From assembly GCA_035525375.1 (NCBI GenBank), contig DATLEI010000044.1:1-12644 (forward strand): a stretch of 12,644 bases of DNA, given 5' to 3'. The translations under genes and the position numbers were made by a program. Every line of letters starts with the position of its first letter. Position 1 is the first letter of the stretch. The notes below the pieces were generated by a model. It was not told where the DNA came from and ran no database searches. It saw only the letters and a list, made by a program, of their open reading frames with translations. Origin of the DNA: JALZBN01 sp035525375. GTDB lineage: Bacteria > Actinomycetota > Acidimicrobiia > Acidimicrobiales > AC-14. Shown here piece by piece: positions 6,288 to 12,644 of the stretch.

Positions 6288-7147
6288 CAGACTCGATCAA
6301 CGAAACTCTCTCGGGACCTGCCGTCGTGCCTGACGTCACCAACACCGCTCCTGAGCCCGAGGAGCACGCGGTCGTATTCGAAGCCCGCGACCTGAACGTC
6401 TACTACGGCGACTTCAGGGCCGTGCGTGATGTCAATCTGACGGTACGCCAGCACGAGGTGACCGCGCTGATCGGGCCTTCGGGATGTGGCAAGACAACAG
6501 TGCTGCGGTGTTTCAACCGGATGAACGACCTAATCGAAACCGCTCGGGTCGAGGGCAGTCTCACCTATCACGGCATTGATCTCTACGACCGCGCCGTTAA
6601 TCCGGTTGAGGTGCGACGCCACATCGGAATGGTCTTTCAGAAGCCGAACCCGTTCCCGAAGTCGATCTACGACAATGTCGCCTACGGGCCGCGTATCGCC
6701 GGCGCGAAGAAGGACGGTCTCGACGAGACCGTGGAGCGAGCGCTTCGAAGCGCCGCGCTCTGGGACGAGGTCAAGGACCGGTTGAAAGCGTCGGCTCTGG
6801 GGCTCTCCGGTGGTCAGCAGCAGCGGCTCTGTATCGCCCGGGCAATCGCGATCGAGCCCGAGGTGATCCTGATGGACGAACCGTGCTCCGCTCTCGACCC
6901 CATCGCTACCGGCCGCATCGAAGACCTCATGACCGAGCTGAAGAGCCGATACACGATTGTGATCGTGACCCACAACATGCAGCAGGCGGCGCGTGTATCC
7001 GACCGCACCGCGTTCTTCACCGCCGAGGTGAACGAGATAAGTGACACCCGCACCGGGATCCTTATTGAGTTCGACCGCACCGAGAGGATTTTTTCCACCC
7101 CGAGCGACGAACGTACAGAGGCCTACATCACCGGCAGGTTCGGGTGA
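6284..7147 (+). CDS. pstB: Phosphate ABC transporter ATPase PstB
   Basis: PstB is the cytoplasmic ATPase that drives phosphate import through PstCA. The 287-residue product has all ABC motifs: Walker A GPSGCGKT (64-71), Q-loop in MVFQKPNPFPKSIYDNVAYG (116-135), signature LSGGQ (174-178), Walker B VILMDEP (194-200) and the H-loop histidine H230. The PNPFPKSIYDNVAYG stretch and the C-terminal YITGRFG are diagnostic of PstB. It carries a non-conserved acidic N-terminal extension of about 30 residues, slightly longer than the E. coli protein. The start is TTG 6284, overlapping the pstA stop as TTGA, with AGAGG eight bases upstream. The end overlaps the phoU GTG start as GTGA. Both overlaps imply translational coupling. 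Confidence 0.97.
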   Translation: MTDSINETLSGPAVVPDVTNTAPEPEEHAVVFEARDLNVYYGDFRAVRDVNLTVRQHEVTALIGPSGCGKTTVLRCFNRMNDLIETARVEGSLTYHGIDLYDRAVNPVEVRRHIGMVFQKPNPFPKSIYDNVAYGPRIAGAKKDGLDETVERALRSAALWDEVKDRLKASALGLSGGQQQRLCIARAIAIEPEVILMDEPCSALDPIATGRIEDLMTELKSRYTIVIVTHNMQQAARVSDRTAFFTAEVNEISDTRTGILIEFDRTERIFSTPSDERTEAYITGRFG

Positions 7148-7818
7148 GCGACGCCCCCATGCGGGTCTCGTTCACGACCGAGCTGGAACAGCTTCGCCTC
7201 CAGGTCGAGCTGATGGCAATACGTGTCGACCAGAACCTCGAGCGCATGCGGCTGCTCCTCGTCGAAGGGGATCTGTCCATTGCCGAGGATGCCTACCGGG
7301 CCGACGACGAGATCGACGCGATGAACGTCTCGCTTACGGAGCGTTGTTACGACCTGCTCCGTCGAGAGGCGCCGGTCGCCTCCGACCTACGCTTCATCGT
7401 GTCGGTGTTGCGGATCTTGAGTGAACTCGAGCGGATCGGTGATCTCGCCCTCCGCGTGATCAAGCTGGGGCCCGAGCGCCACTTCATCGTGTCGAACCCG
7501 CCGACCTACGACATCCTCGTCGCCATGGCGAGCCAGGTCATCGAGGACTTCCGCGACGCAGTACGCGCCTGGGCGACACTGAGCCTCGACCTGGCCGCTT
7601 CTCTAGCTCTTCGGGTAAGGCCGATGGACCTGTACTACGAGCGGCTCATGGCCGAGGTCCTCCGACTGGAGAGTCCTGACGCGGTTCCCGTAGCCGTCAG
7701 CACCTTCGCTGCCGGAAGGGCACTCGAACGCATCAGTGACCACGCCGCCATCATCGGTGCCCGCCTCCGCTACCTGATCACGGGCGACCGTGATCACCTC
7801 ACGTCGGAAGTCCGTTAA
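7144..7818 (+). CDS. phoU: PhoU-family phosphate signalling protein (second copy, in the pst operon)
   Basis: This is the operon-encoded PhoU, expected to bind PstB and the kinase and to silence phosphate-starvation signalling in high phosphate. The 224-residue product has both PhoU repeats with ELERIGDLALRV (95-106) and RALERISDHAAIIG (192-205), plus the DLRFIVSVLRI stretch (81-91). It differs clearly from the copy at 2575-3216, so the pair is not a recent duplication. GTG 7144 overlaps the pstB stop as GTGA. ATG 7159 (residue 6) is an alternative. About 50 bases containing a GC-rich repeat separate it from the kinase gene. Confidence 0.94.
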   Translation: MSDAPMRVSFTTELEQLRLQVELMAIRVDQNLERMRLLLVEGDLSIAEDAYRADDEIDAMNVSLTERCYDLLRREAPVASDLRFIVSVLRILSELERIGDLALRVIKLGPERHFIVSNPPTYDILVAMASQVIEDFRDAVRAWATLSLDLAASLALRVRPMDLYYERLMAEVLRLESPDAVPVAVSTFAAGRALERISDHAAIIGARLRYLITGDRDHLTSEVR

Positions 7819-7820
7819 TT

Positions 7821-7842
7821 CCGGGCGCGCCGGGCGCGCCGG
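7821..7842. repeat. GC-rich tandem 9-mer / hairpin between phoU and senX3
   Basis: GGGCGCGCC occurs twice head to tail (7823-7831 and 7832-7840), so two GGCGCGCC palindromes lie side by side. The pair can fold as a 6-bp all-GC stem (7824-7829 with 7835-7840) around a five-base loop. It begins three bases past the phoU stop and has no T tract. It could lower read-through from pst-phoU into the kinase gene or stabilise the upstream mRNA end, but no function is shown. Confidence 0.5.
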
Positions 7843-7868
7843 ATGAGACCAAATAGGGTGGCCTCACG

Positions 7869-9125
7869 ATGCTGATCACTCGCCGAGCCTTATCGCGCCG
7901 GCTGGCAACCCTCGCCGCCCGCCTGGGCGACAGCAGTGACGCCCTGACCGCCAAGGGCGGGGCCGAGGCGAGCCTGTCGCGCCTGGAGCGCGCCGCCGAT
8001 GTTGTGACGACCGAACTGGCGGACGCGCGAGTGGGGCGGAGCCGTCTGGAGCAGGCCTTCGGCACAGTCTCCCAAGGCGTCGTCGTCTGCGACGAGCAGG
8101 GCGATGTCGTCTTCCACAACGACCAGGCACTACGGATCCTCGGCGAGGCGCCGACGGAGGCGCTGGCGCGGGAGGCCGTCGTTCAGCACCTCCAGGCTGC
8201 TGCCCAGGGGCGGACGGAGAGCCAGACGCTCGAACTCTACGGACCACCCCGGCGCGTCCTCACCATCTCGGCCGAGCCCCTCGACGATGGCTCCCGCAAC
8301 GTTGGGGCCGTCGCCGTCATCGAAGATGTGTCCGAACGCCGGCGCCTTGAGGCTGTACGTCGCGACTTCGTGGCCAACATCAGCCACGAGCTCAAGACAC
8401 CCGTGGGCGCGCTCGCACTGTTGGCCGAAACGGTTGCCGGCGAGGCTGATGCTGACGTCGTGAACCGCTTGGCCCGGCGACTGCACGTCGAGTCCCAACG
8501 GGTAGCCCGCGTGGTCGATGACCTACTCGACCTGAGCCGCATCGAGTCGGAGGAAGCGCCGGCGCGCGATCCGGTGAAGATCGACCTGATCGTCGCCCAG
8601 GCGGCCGAGCGCATCCGGCCAGCAGCGGAGCACAGATCCATCTCAGTGACCGTCGGCGAGGTACCGCGCCAAGTTGCCGTTCTCGGTGATCGCCGCCAGC
8701 TGGTGTCGGCGCTGTTCAATCTGTTGGAGAACGCGGTCAAGTACTCCGACGACGGCTCGGAAATCGACCTCGGCGCGACGGCTGAAGAAGCGTGGGTCGA
8801 GGTGCAGGTGATCGATCGCGGCATCGGGATCCCGGCGCGCGATCTCGAGCGCATCTTCGAACGGTTCTACCGGGTCGACCGGGCGCGCGCCCGCGATACC
8901 GGTGGCACCGGCCTCGGGCTCGCCATCGTCCGCCATGTCATCGCCAACCACGGCGGCGAGGTGACCGTCGACTCCCGCGAGGGCGAGGGATCGCGGTTCG
9001 CTTTGCGGCTCCCGCTGGCGCCGGGAAGCCCCCGTCCGCAAGCCGCCAAGGCCAAGACGAAGACGAAGGCCAAGACGACGGTCTCAGTGCCCTACGACGA
9101 CGCGCCGGCGGAAGGGGTGAGCTAG
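7869..9125 (+). CDS. senX3: Soluble phosphate-type sensor histidine kinase (SenX3/PhoR family)
   Basis: This kinase should autophosphorylate and control the response regulator encoded directly after it, in response to PstSCAB/PhoU state. Layout of the 418 residues: a basic helix (2-20), a probable coiled coil (33-62), a PAS domain (about 62-155), and HisKA with FVANISHELKTPVGAL (167-182; phospho-acceptor H173). The HATPase domain has the N box NLLENAVKYS (284-293), G1 DRGIGI (316-321) and G2 GGTGLGL (345-351). The H-box sequence is very close to mycobacterial SenX3. Unlike SenX3 and PhoR there is no transmembrane segment, and an in-frame TAG at 7854-7856 rules out a longer upstream start. The C-terminus carries a Lys/Thr/Ala tail (KAKTKTKAKTT, 394-404). 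ATG 7869 follows AGGGTGG at a usable distance. Confidence 0.92.
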   Translation: MLITRRALSRRLATLAARLGDSSDALTAKGGAEASLSRLERAADVVTTELADARVGRSRLEQAFGTVSQGVVVCDEQGDVVFHNDQALRILGEAPTEALAREAVVQHLQAAAQGRTESQTLELYGPPRRVLTISAEPLDDGSRNVGAVAVIEDVSERRRLEAVRRDFVANISHELKTPVGALALLAETVAGEADADVVNRLARRLHVESQRVARVVDDLLDLSRIESEEAPARDPVKIDLIVAQAAERIRPAAEHRSISVTVGEVPRQVAVLGDRRQLVSALFNLLENAVKYSDDGSEIDLGATAEEAWVEVQVIDRGIGIPARDLERIFERFYRVDRARARDTGGTGLGLAIVRHVIANHGGEVTVDSREGEGSRFALRLPLAPGSPRPQAAKAKTKTKAKTTVSVPYDDAPAEGVS

Positions 9126-9827
9126 ATGACCCAGCCCTCGCCCATGGTGCTGGTTGTCGAGGACGAGGAGTCGTTCGTCGAGGCGCTCACCATCGGCCTC
9201 AAGAAGGAAGGGTTTCGGGTCAACGTGGCGCGTGACGGGGCTGAGGCGCTGACTCTTTTCGACGCCTCCCAACCCGACGTCGTCCTGCTCGACGTCATGC
9301 TGCCTCGCATCTCGGGCATCGATGTGTGCCGCGACATCCGTGCTCGGTCGCGGGTGCCGATCGTGATGGTGTCGGCGAAGACCTCGGAGATTGACACCGT
9401 CGTCGGTCTGGAAGTCGGCGCTGACGACTACATCTCGAAACCGTACCGACTGCGGGAGCTGGTCGCCCGGTTGCGGGCTGCCCTGCGGCGCGCGCCGGGT
9501 CCGTCGGTGCCCGTCAGCGTCGACGTACTCGAGGTCGGCGACGTGCGACTCGACCCCGAGCGCCACGAGGTATTCGTGCGCGGGGCGCGTACCGAGTTGC
9601 CCCTCAAAGAGTTCGAGCTCCTTCACCTTCTGCTCGAGAACGCGGGCCGGGTCCTGACCCGTGATGCGCTGATCGACCGGGTCTGGGGACTCGACTACGT
9701 GGGCGACACGAAGACTCTCGACGTGCACGTCAAGCGGCTCCGGGCAAAGGTCGAGGACAACCCGGCGCGCCCGTCACGGATCATCACCATCCGCGGCCTC
9801 GGCTACAAGTACGAAGCCCCCCGCTAA
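9126..9827 (+). CDS. regX3: OmpR/PhoB-family phosphate response regulator (RegX3 type)
   Basis: This is the DNA-binding partner of the adjacent kinase and the likely reader of the PHO box at 3243-3275. The 233-residue product has a receiver domain (about 7-120) with acidic pair E12/D13, phospho-acceptor D56 in LLDVMLP, S83 and K105 in SKPY. A winged-helix effector domain (about 132-230) includes LPLKEFELL, the recognition-helix region TKTLDVHVKRLRAK (196-209) and the wing IRGLGYKYE (222-230). The VGDTKTLDVHVKRLR stretch is as in mycobacterial RegX3. Length is normal. The ATG abuts the kinase stop with no gap, so the two should be co-translated. The TAA stop overlaps the stop of convergent arsR. 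Confidence 0.95.
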   Translation: MTQPSPMVLVVEDEESFVEALTIGLKKEGFRVNVARDGAEALTLFDASQPDVVLLDVMLPRISGIDVCRDIRARSRVPIVMVSAKTSEIDTVVGLEVGADDYISKPYRLRELVARLRAALRRAPGPSVPVSVDVLEVGDVRLDPERHEVFVRGARTELPLKEFELLHLLLENAGRVLTRDALIDRVWGLDYVGDTKTLDVHVKRLRAKVEDNPARPSRIITIRGLGYKYEAPR

Positions 9828-10177
9828 GCGAGGACGCTGCGGAGTTCGGCGAGGCGCGCCGGCACGGCGCGGTACCAGACCCAGCGGCCTCGCTTCTCGC
9901 CGGTGATCATCCCGGCTTCGGCGAGGATCTTCAGGTGGTGCGACACCGTCGGCTGAGAACGCCCGACCGGCTCGACCAACTCGCACACGCAGACCTCTCC
10001 GGCTTCGGCGGAGGCCAGGAGGCTGAGGAGCCGTAGTCGAACGGGGTCGGCCAGCACTCCGAACGCGCCGGCCAGCTCGTCTGCCCGCTTCTCGTTGAGC
10101 GGTACGGCCAAGACCGCCGGACAGCAGTCCTCCAGGATCGTCATCGGTTGTCGCTCTGGCGTTCGCTTCGTACCCAT
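9824..10177 (-). CDS. arsR: ArsR/SmtB-family metalloid-responsive repressor
   Basis: ArsR represses arsenic-resistance genes and is released by As(III). The 117-residue product is one winged helix-turn-helix domain with ADPVRLRLLSLL (43-54), a recognition helix SQPTVSHHLKIL (74-85) and a beta-wing GEKRGRWVWYR (93-103). EVCVCEL (62-68) gives the Cys-x-Cys thiolate pair (C63, C65) of classical arsenite-sensing ArsR. An extra C18-C19 pair near the N-terminus could supply a third ligand. ATG 10177 is chosen because AAGGTGAGG precedes it and because the candidate -10 TATAGA (10210-10205) would start the mRNA just upstream. GTG 10201 and ATG 10195 would fall at or before that start site. The gene is divergent from arsI and shares the operator with it. 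Confidence 0.93.
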   Translation of the reverse strand: MGTKRTPERQPMTILEDCCPAVLAVPLNEKRADELAGAFGVLADPVRLRLLSLLASAEAGEVCVCELVEPVGRSQPTVSHHLKILAEAGMITGEKRGRWVWYRAVPARLAELRSVLA

Positions 10178-10193
10178 AGACCTCACCTTACCC

Positions 10194-10209
10194 ATTGACA
10201 CTTGTCTAT
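10194..10209. promoter_or_regulatory. Putative ArsR operator
   Basis: An imperfect 16-bp dyad, AT-t-GACA-ct-TGTC-t-AT, is centred between 10201 and 10202. It covers the -35 of the arsI promoter and lies against the candidate divergent -10 TATAGA of arsR, so a bound repressor would block both. The AT-rich GACA/TGTC arms resemble actinobacterial ArsR sites. Confidence 0.65.
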
Positions 10210-10223
10210 ATGTGTTCTAGATT
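10195..10223 (+). promoter_or_regulatory. Strong sigma-70-type promoter of arsI
   Basis: A perfect -35 TTGACA (10195-10200) and a -10 TAGATT (10218-10223, 4 of 6 bases matching) are separated by the ideal 17 bases. Transcription should start near 10230, about 30 bases before the arsI ATG. This is the best promoter match in the window and fits a gene held off by a repressor rather than one needing an activator. A perfect palindrome, TCATCGATGA (10223-10232), lies at the expected transcription start. Confidence 0.75.
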
Positions 10224-10259
10224 CATCGATGACAGTCAATCTATGACTTGGAGGACACC

Positions 10260-10745
10260 ATGCCTTTGAAGACACCGTCACGTGTGCAACTGGCCCTGAA
10301 CGTCGAGGACATCGAAACCGCGGTCGCCTTCTATTCGAAGCTGTTCGACACTGAGCCGGCGAAGGTGAGGCCGGGCTACGCCAACTTCGCCATCGATCAC
10401 CCGCCGCTGAAGCTCGTGCTCATCGAGCAGGCCGGCGTTGGCGGCACGCTCAACCACCTCGGCGTCGAGGTGGGGAGCACGAAAGAAGTGCAGAGCGCGC
10501 AGGCCCGGTTGTCCGGCGAGGGCATGGCCACGGCGGTCGAAGATGACGTCGCCTGTTGCTACGCCCGCCAGGACAAGGTGTGGGTCGACGGCCCCTCGGG
10601 TGAGCCCTGGGAGATCTATACGGTGCTCGACGACATCGAGATGCCGGGTGGTCAGCTCCGCACAGGCGACCCCGAGACCGGCGCGCAGTGCTGCGCCGTT
10701 GTCGAGGGTGACGAGGTCGTCGCCAGCTCTTCCGCCTGCTGTTGA
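10260..10745 (+). CDS. arsI: ArsI/CadI-type C-As lyase (glyoxalase/extradiol dioxygenase fold)
   Basis: ArsI is an Fe(II)-dependent dioxygenase that cleaves the carbon-arsenic bond of trivalent organoarsenicals such as methylarsenite. The mycobacterial relative was named CadI for cadmium induction. The 161-residue product has the vicinal-oxygen-chelate fold with likely metal ligands Q10, H66 (in TLNHLGVEVG) and E118 (in GEPWEIYTVLDD). The diagnostic vicinal cysteines C99-C100 (ACCYARQDKVWV) bind As(III) in characterised ArsI. Two further Cys pairs, C144-C145 and C160-C161, lie in the C-terminal tail. RVQLALNVEDIETAVAFYSK is strongly conserved in the family. ATG 10260 follows GGAGG by five bases. 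It is divergent from arsR and under its operator. Product arsenite would need an efflux pump or other sink not seen here. Confidence 0.88.
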   Translation: MPLKTPSRVQLALNVEDIETAVAFYSKLFDTEPAKVRPGYANFAIDHPPLKLVLIEQAGVGGTLNHLGVEVGSTKEVQSAQARLSGEGMATAVEDDVACCYARQDKVWVDGPSGEPWEIYTVLDDIEMPGGQLRTGDPETGAQCCAVVEGDEVVASSSACC

Positions 10746-10764
10746 ACCTGTGGGCGTGATGGCT

Positions 10765-10785
10765 GTCCTCAAGTAGCCTGAGGGC
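10765..10785 (+). promoter_or_regulatory. Hairpin overlapping the ppk ribosome binding site
   Basis: GTCCTCA (10765-10771) can pair with TGAGGGC (10779-10785) around a seven-base loop, with one T-G wobble. The 3' arm contains the AGGG that would serve as the ppk ribosome binding site, directly before GTG 10788. It could mask the site or act as a weak terminator after arsI. The stem is short, so confidence is low. Confidence 0.35.
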
Positions 10786-10787
10786 CA

Positions 10788-12644
10788 GTGACCGACGTCG
10801 AAGCCCGCGCCGGCGCCGACGAGGCCATGGTTTCAGAGGAAGCGGTTTCGTCGGACCCGGCCCCTGAGTCTCATTACATCAACCGGTATGTGTCCTGGCT
10901 CGACTTTGCCGATCGGGTGCTGTCGCTAGCGGCCGACGACGGTCAGCCCCTACTCGAGCGCGCGAAGTTCTTGGCCATCTTCAGCGAGGGCCTCGATGAG
11001 TTCTTCCAGGTGCACGTCGCCGGCTTGAAGGAGCAGGTGTCGGCTGGCCTCGCGGCAAGGAGCCCGGAAGGCCTCACCCCAAGCGAGCAGCTGCGCCTGG
11101 CGAGGGAACGCGTGCGCGACGTGATCGGGCGCCAGACCGACGTCTTCCTCCGTGGCGTCGTTCCCGCTCTCGCCGACGCTGGCATCGTCCTGTCCGACTT
11201 GGAGTCTCTTGACGACGACGACCGCGCCTACCTCGTCGACGTCTTCGATGAGCGCATCTTCCCGGTGCTCACCCCCCTCGCAGTCGACCCGGGCCACCCC
11301 TTCCCCTACATCTCCAACATGTCGCTCAACCTGGCCGTCACCGTGCGCGACCCCAAGGGCGGCGAGCACCGGTTCGCTCGGGTAAAGGTGCCGCCGCTCC
11401 TGCCGCGGTTCGTAGTGATGCCTGACGGCGAGCGGTTCGTGGCCACCGAGCAAGTGATTGCCTCACATCTCGACGCTCTGTTCCCCGGCATGGAGATCGA
11501 GAGCCACCATCCGTTCCGCGTCACCCGGAACGCCGACCTCGCGCTGGAGGAGGAGGAGACCGACGATCTCCTCGCCGCCGTCGAGCTCGAACTTCGCCGG
11601 CGCCGCTTCGGGCGCGCCGTGCGACTCGAAGTCGACAGCCGTATGCCGAACGAAAGCCGTGACCTTCTCCGGCGCGAGCTCGAGCTGGAGCCGGGCGACG
11701 TCTACGAGGTCGAAGGCCCGCTGGAACTCGGCGGCCTTTGGGCGGTGTACGACCTGGACCGACCCGAGCTGAAGGACGACGTTTGGGTCGGGGTCACCCA
11801 ACCCCGGCTGGTCGACCCCGATGGCGACCCCGTCGATCTCTTCGCCGTGTTGCGCGAGAAGGAAGTTCTCGTCCATCACCCGTACGAGTCATTCGCAACT
11901 TCGGTCGAGGCGTTCATCGAGCAAGCTGCTGCCGACCCGCACGTCCTCGCCATCAAGCAGACGCTCTACCGCACGTCGGGCGACAGCGCCATCGTCAAGG
12001 CCCTCATCCGCGCGGCCGAGGCCGGCAAGCAGGTCGCCGCTCTCGTCGAGCTCAAAGCGCGGTTCGACGAGAAGGCCAACATCGCTTGGGCCCGTGCCCT
12101 GGAAGAGGCTGGCGTCCACGTCGTCTACGGGCTCATGGGCCTAAAGACCCACACCAAGACCGCGCTCGTGGTGCGGGAGGAGCCGGATGGCATCCGGCGC
12201 TACTGCCACGTTGGAACCGGCAACTACAACGCCAAGACCGCTCGCATCTACGAGGACATTGGCTTGCTCTCAGCTGATCCGGAGCTGGGTGCCGACCTCA
12301 CCGACCTCTTCAACTACCTCACCGGCTACAGCCGTCAATCGCACTACCGCAAGATGTTGGTCGCGCCGGTGTCACTGCGACCCGGCATCGTCGAGCTCAT
12401 CCGAGCCGAACGCGATGCCGGCGAGAACGGCCGCATCGTCATGAAGATGAACAGCCTGGTGGACGCCGCGATCATCGACGAGCTGTACGAGGCGTCACAG
12501 GCCGGAGCGCGTATCGACCTGATCGTTCGCGGGATCTGCTGCCTCCGTCCCCAGGTGCCGGGGCTGTCCGACCGGATCAACGTGCGTTCCATCGTCGGTC
12601 GTTTTCTCGAGCACTCCCGGATCTTTGCGTTCGGGGTCGGCGAG
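10788..12644 (+). CDS. ppk: Polyphosphate kinase 1 (3'-partial)
   Basis: PPK1 reversibly transfers the terminal phosphate of ATP to polyphosphate, storing the phosphate taken up by PstSCAB. 619 codons are present and the frame is open at the window edge; about 70-100 residues should be missing. The N domain begins near SHYINRYVSWLDFADRVL and the H domain near FPYISNMSLNLAV. The catalytic core has HPYESF, IKQTLYRTSGDS and VELKARFDEK. H474 in CHVGTGNYN matches the phosphohistidine of E. coli PPK (H435), and H609 in FLEHSRIF matches the second essential histidine (H592). GTG 10788 is preceded by an in-frame stop (10779-10781) and a modest AGGG site. ATG 10827 is an alternative, since the first residues are poorly conserved. 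It follows arsI by 42 bases and could be read from the arsI promoter. Confidence 0.95.
   Translation, partial: MTDVEARAGADEAMVSEEAVSSDPAPESHYINRYVSWLDFADRVLSLAADDGQPLLERAKFLAIFSEGLDEFFQVHVAGLKEQVSAGLAARSPEGLTPSEQLRLARERVRDVIGRQTDVFLRGVVPALADAGIVLSDLESLDDDDRAYLVDVFDERIFPVLTPLAVDPGHPFPYISNMSLNLAVTVRDPKGGEHRFARVKVPPLLPRFVVMPDGERFVATEQVIASHLDALFPGMEIESHHPFRVTRNADLALEEEETDDLLAAVELELRRRRFGRAVRLEVDSRMPNESRDLLRRELELEPGDVYEVEGPLELGGLWAVYDLDRPELKDDVWVGVTQPRLVDPDGDPVDLFAVLREKEVLVHHPYESFATSVEAFIEQAAADPHVLAIKQTLYRTSGDSAIVKALIRAAEAGKQVAALVELKARFDEKANIAWARALEEAGVHVVYGLMGLKTHTKTALVVREEPDGIRRYCHVGTGNYNAKTARIYEDIGLLSADPELGADLTDLFNYLTGYSRQSHYRKMLVAPVSLRPGIVELIRAERDAGENGRIVMKMNSLVDAAIIDELYEASQAGARIDLIVRGICCLRPQVPGLSDRINVRSIVGRFLEHSRIFAFGVGE

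Noticed and set aside
9084..9728. 214-codon minus-strand frame antisense to regX3
   Set aside because: It has shadow composition and no domain; regX3 on the other strand is certain.
10746..10787. PHO box upstream of ppk
   Set aside because: No GTTCACC-type repeat is present in the 42-base gap or around the arsI promoter.

Overview
The window is a high-GC stretch from a single chromosome, most likely an actinobacterium of the Acidimicrobiia or a related uncultured lineage. The support is GC-rich third codon positions, GTG and TTG starts, a SenX3/RegX3-type two-component system, and a PHO box of the 11-bp direct-repeat type known from Streptomyces. The lineage is inferred from gene style only. 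The core is a phosphate-acquisition and phosphate-signalling cluster, with unrelated housekeeping and accessory genes around it.

Left part (1-1200): tRNA-Ser(GGA), tadA (tRNA adenosine deaminase) and tRNA-Ser(CGA) lie in line on the plus strand. A four-helix membrane protein of unknown function comes from the opposite strand. Its reading frame runs straight through the antisense of the second tRNA and stops inside the tadA stop codon.

Middle-left (1198-3216, minus strand): a tyrosine-rich, repeat-containing, single-span membrane protein of unknown function, and a first phoU gene. These three minus-strand genes point away from pstS.

Core (3217-9827, plus strand): a triple 11-bp PHO box in the divergent phoU/pstS intergenic region, then pstS-pstC-pstA-pstB-phoU with stop/start overlaps, then a histidine kinase and its response regulator (senX3/regX3 type). 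Together they should import phosphate through an ABC transporter, report transporter state through PhoU to the kinase, and let the regulator act back on the PHO box. The kinase is unusual in having no transmembrane segment.

Right part (9824-12644): a divergent arsR/arsI pair shares a well-formed promoter/operator. ArsR is the arsenite-responsive repressor and ArsI is an Fe(II)-dependent C-As lyase of the glyoxalase fold, also named CadI in mycobacteria. The pair sits between regX3 and ppk, which encodes polyphosphate kinase 1 and runs off the end of the window. An arsenic gene pair inside a phosphate island makes sense because arsenate enters through phosphate transporters.

No mobile element, integrase, CRISPR array or rRNA was seen. 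No stretch longer than 300 bases is without a gene. The most unusual items are the tyrosine-rich repeat protein, the membrane protein with a tRNA-antisense tail, and the soluble phosphate kinase.
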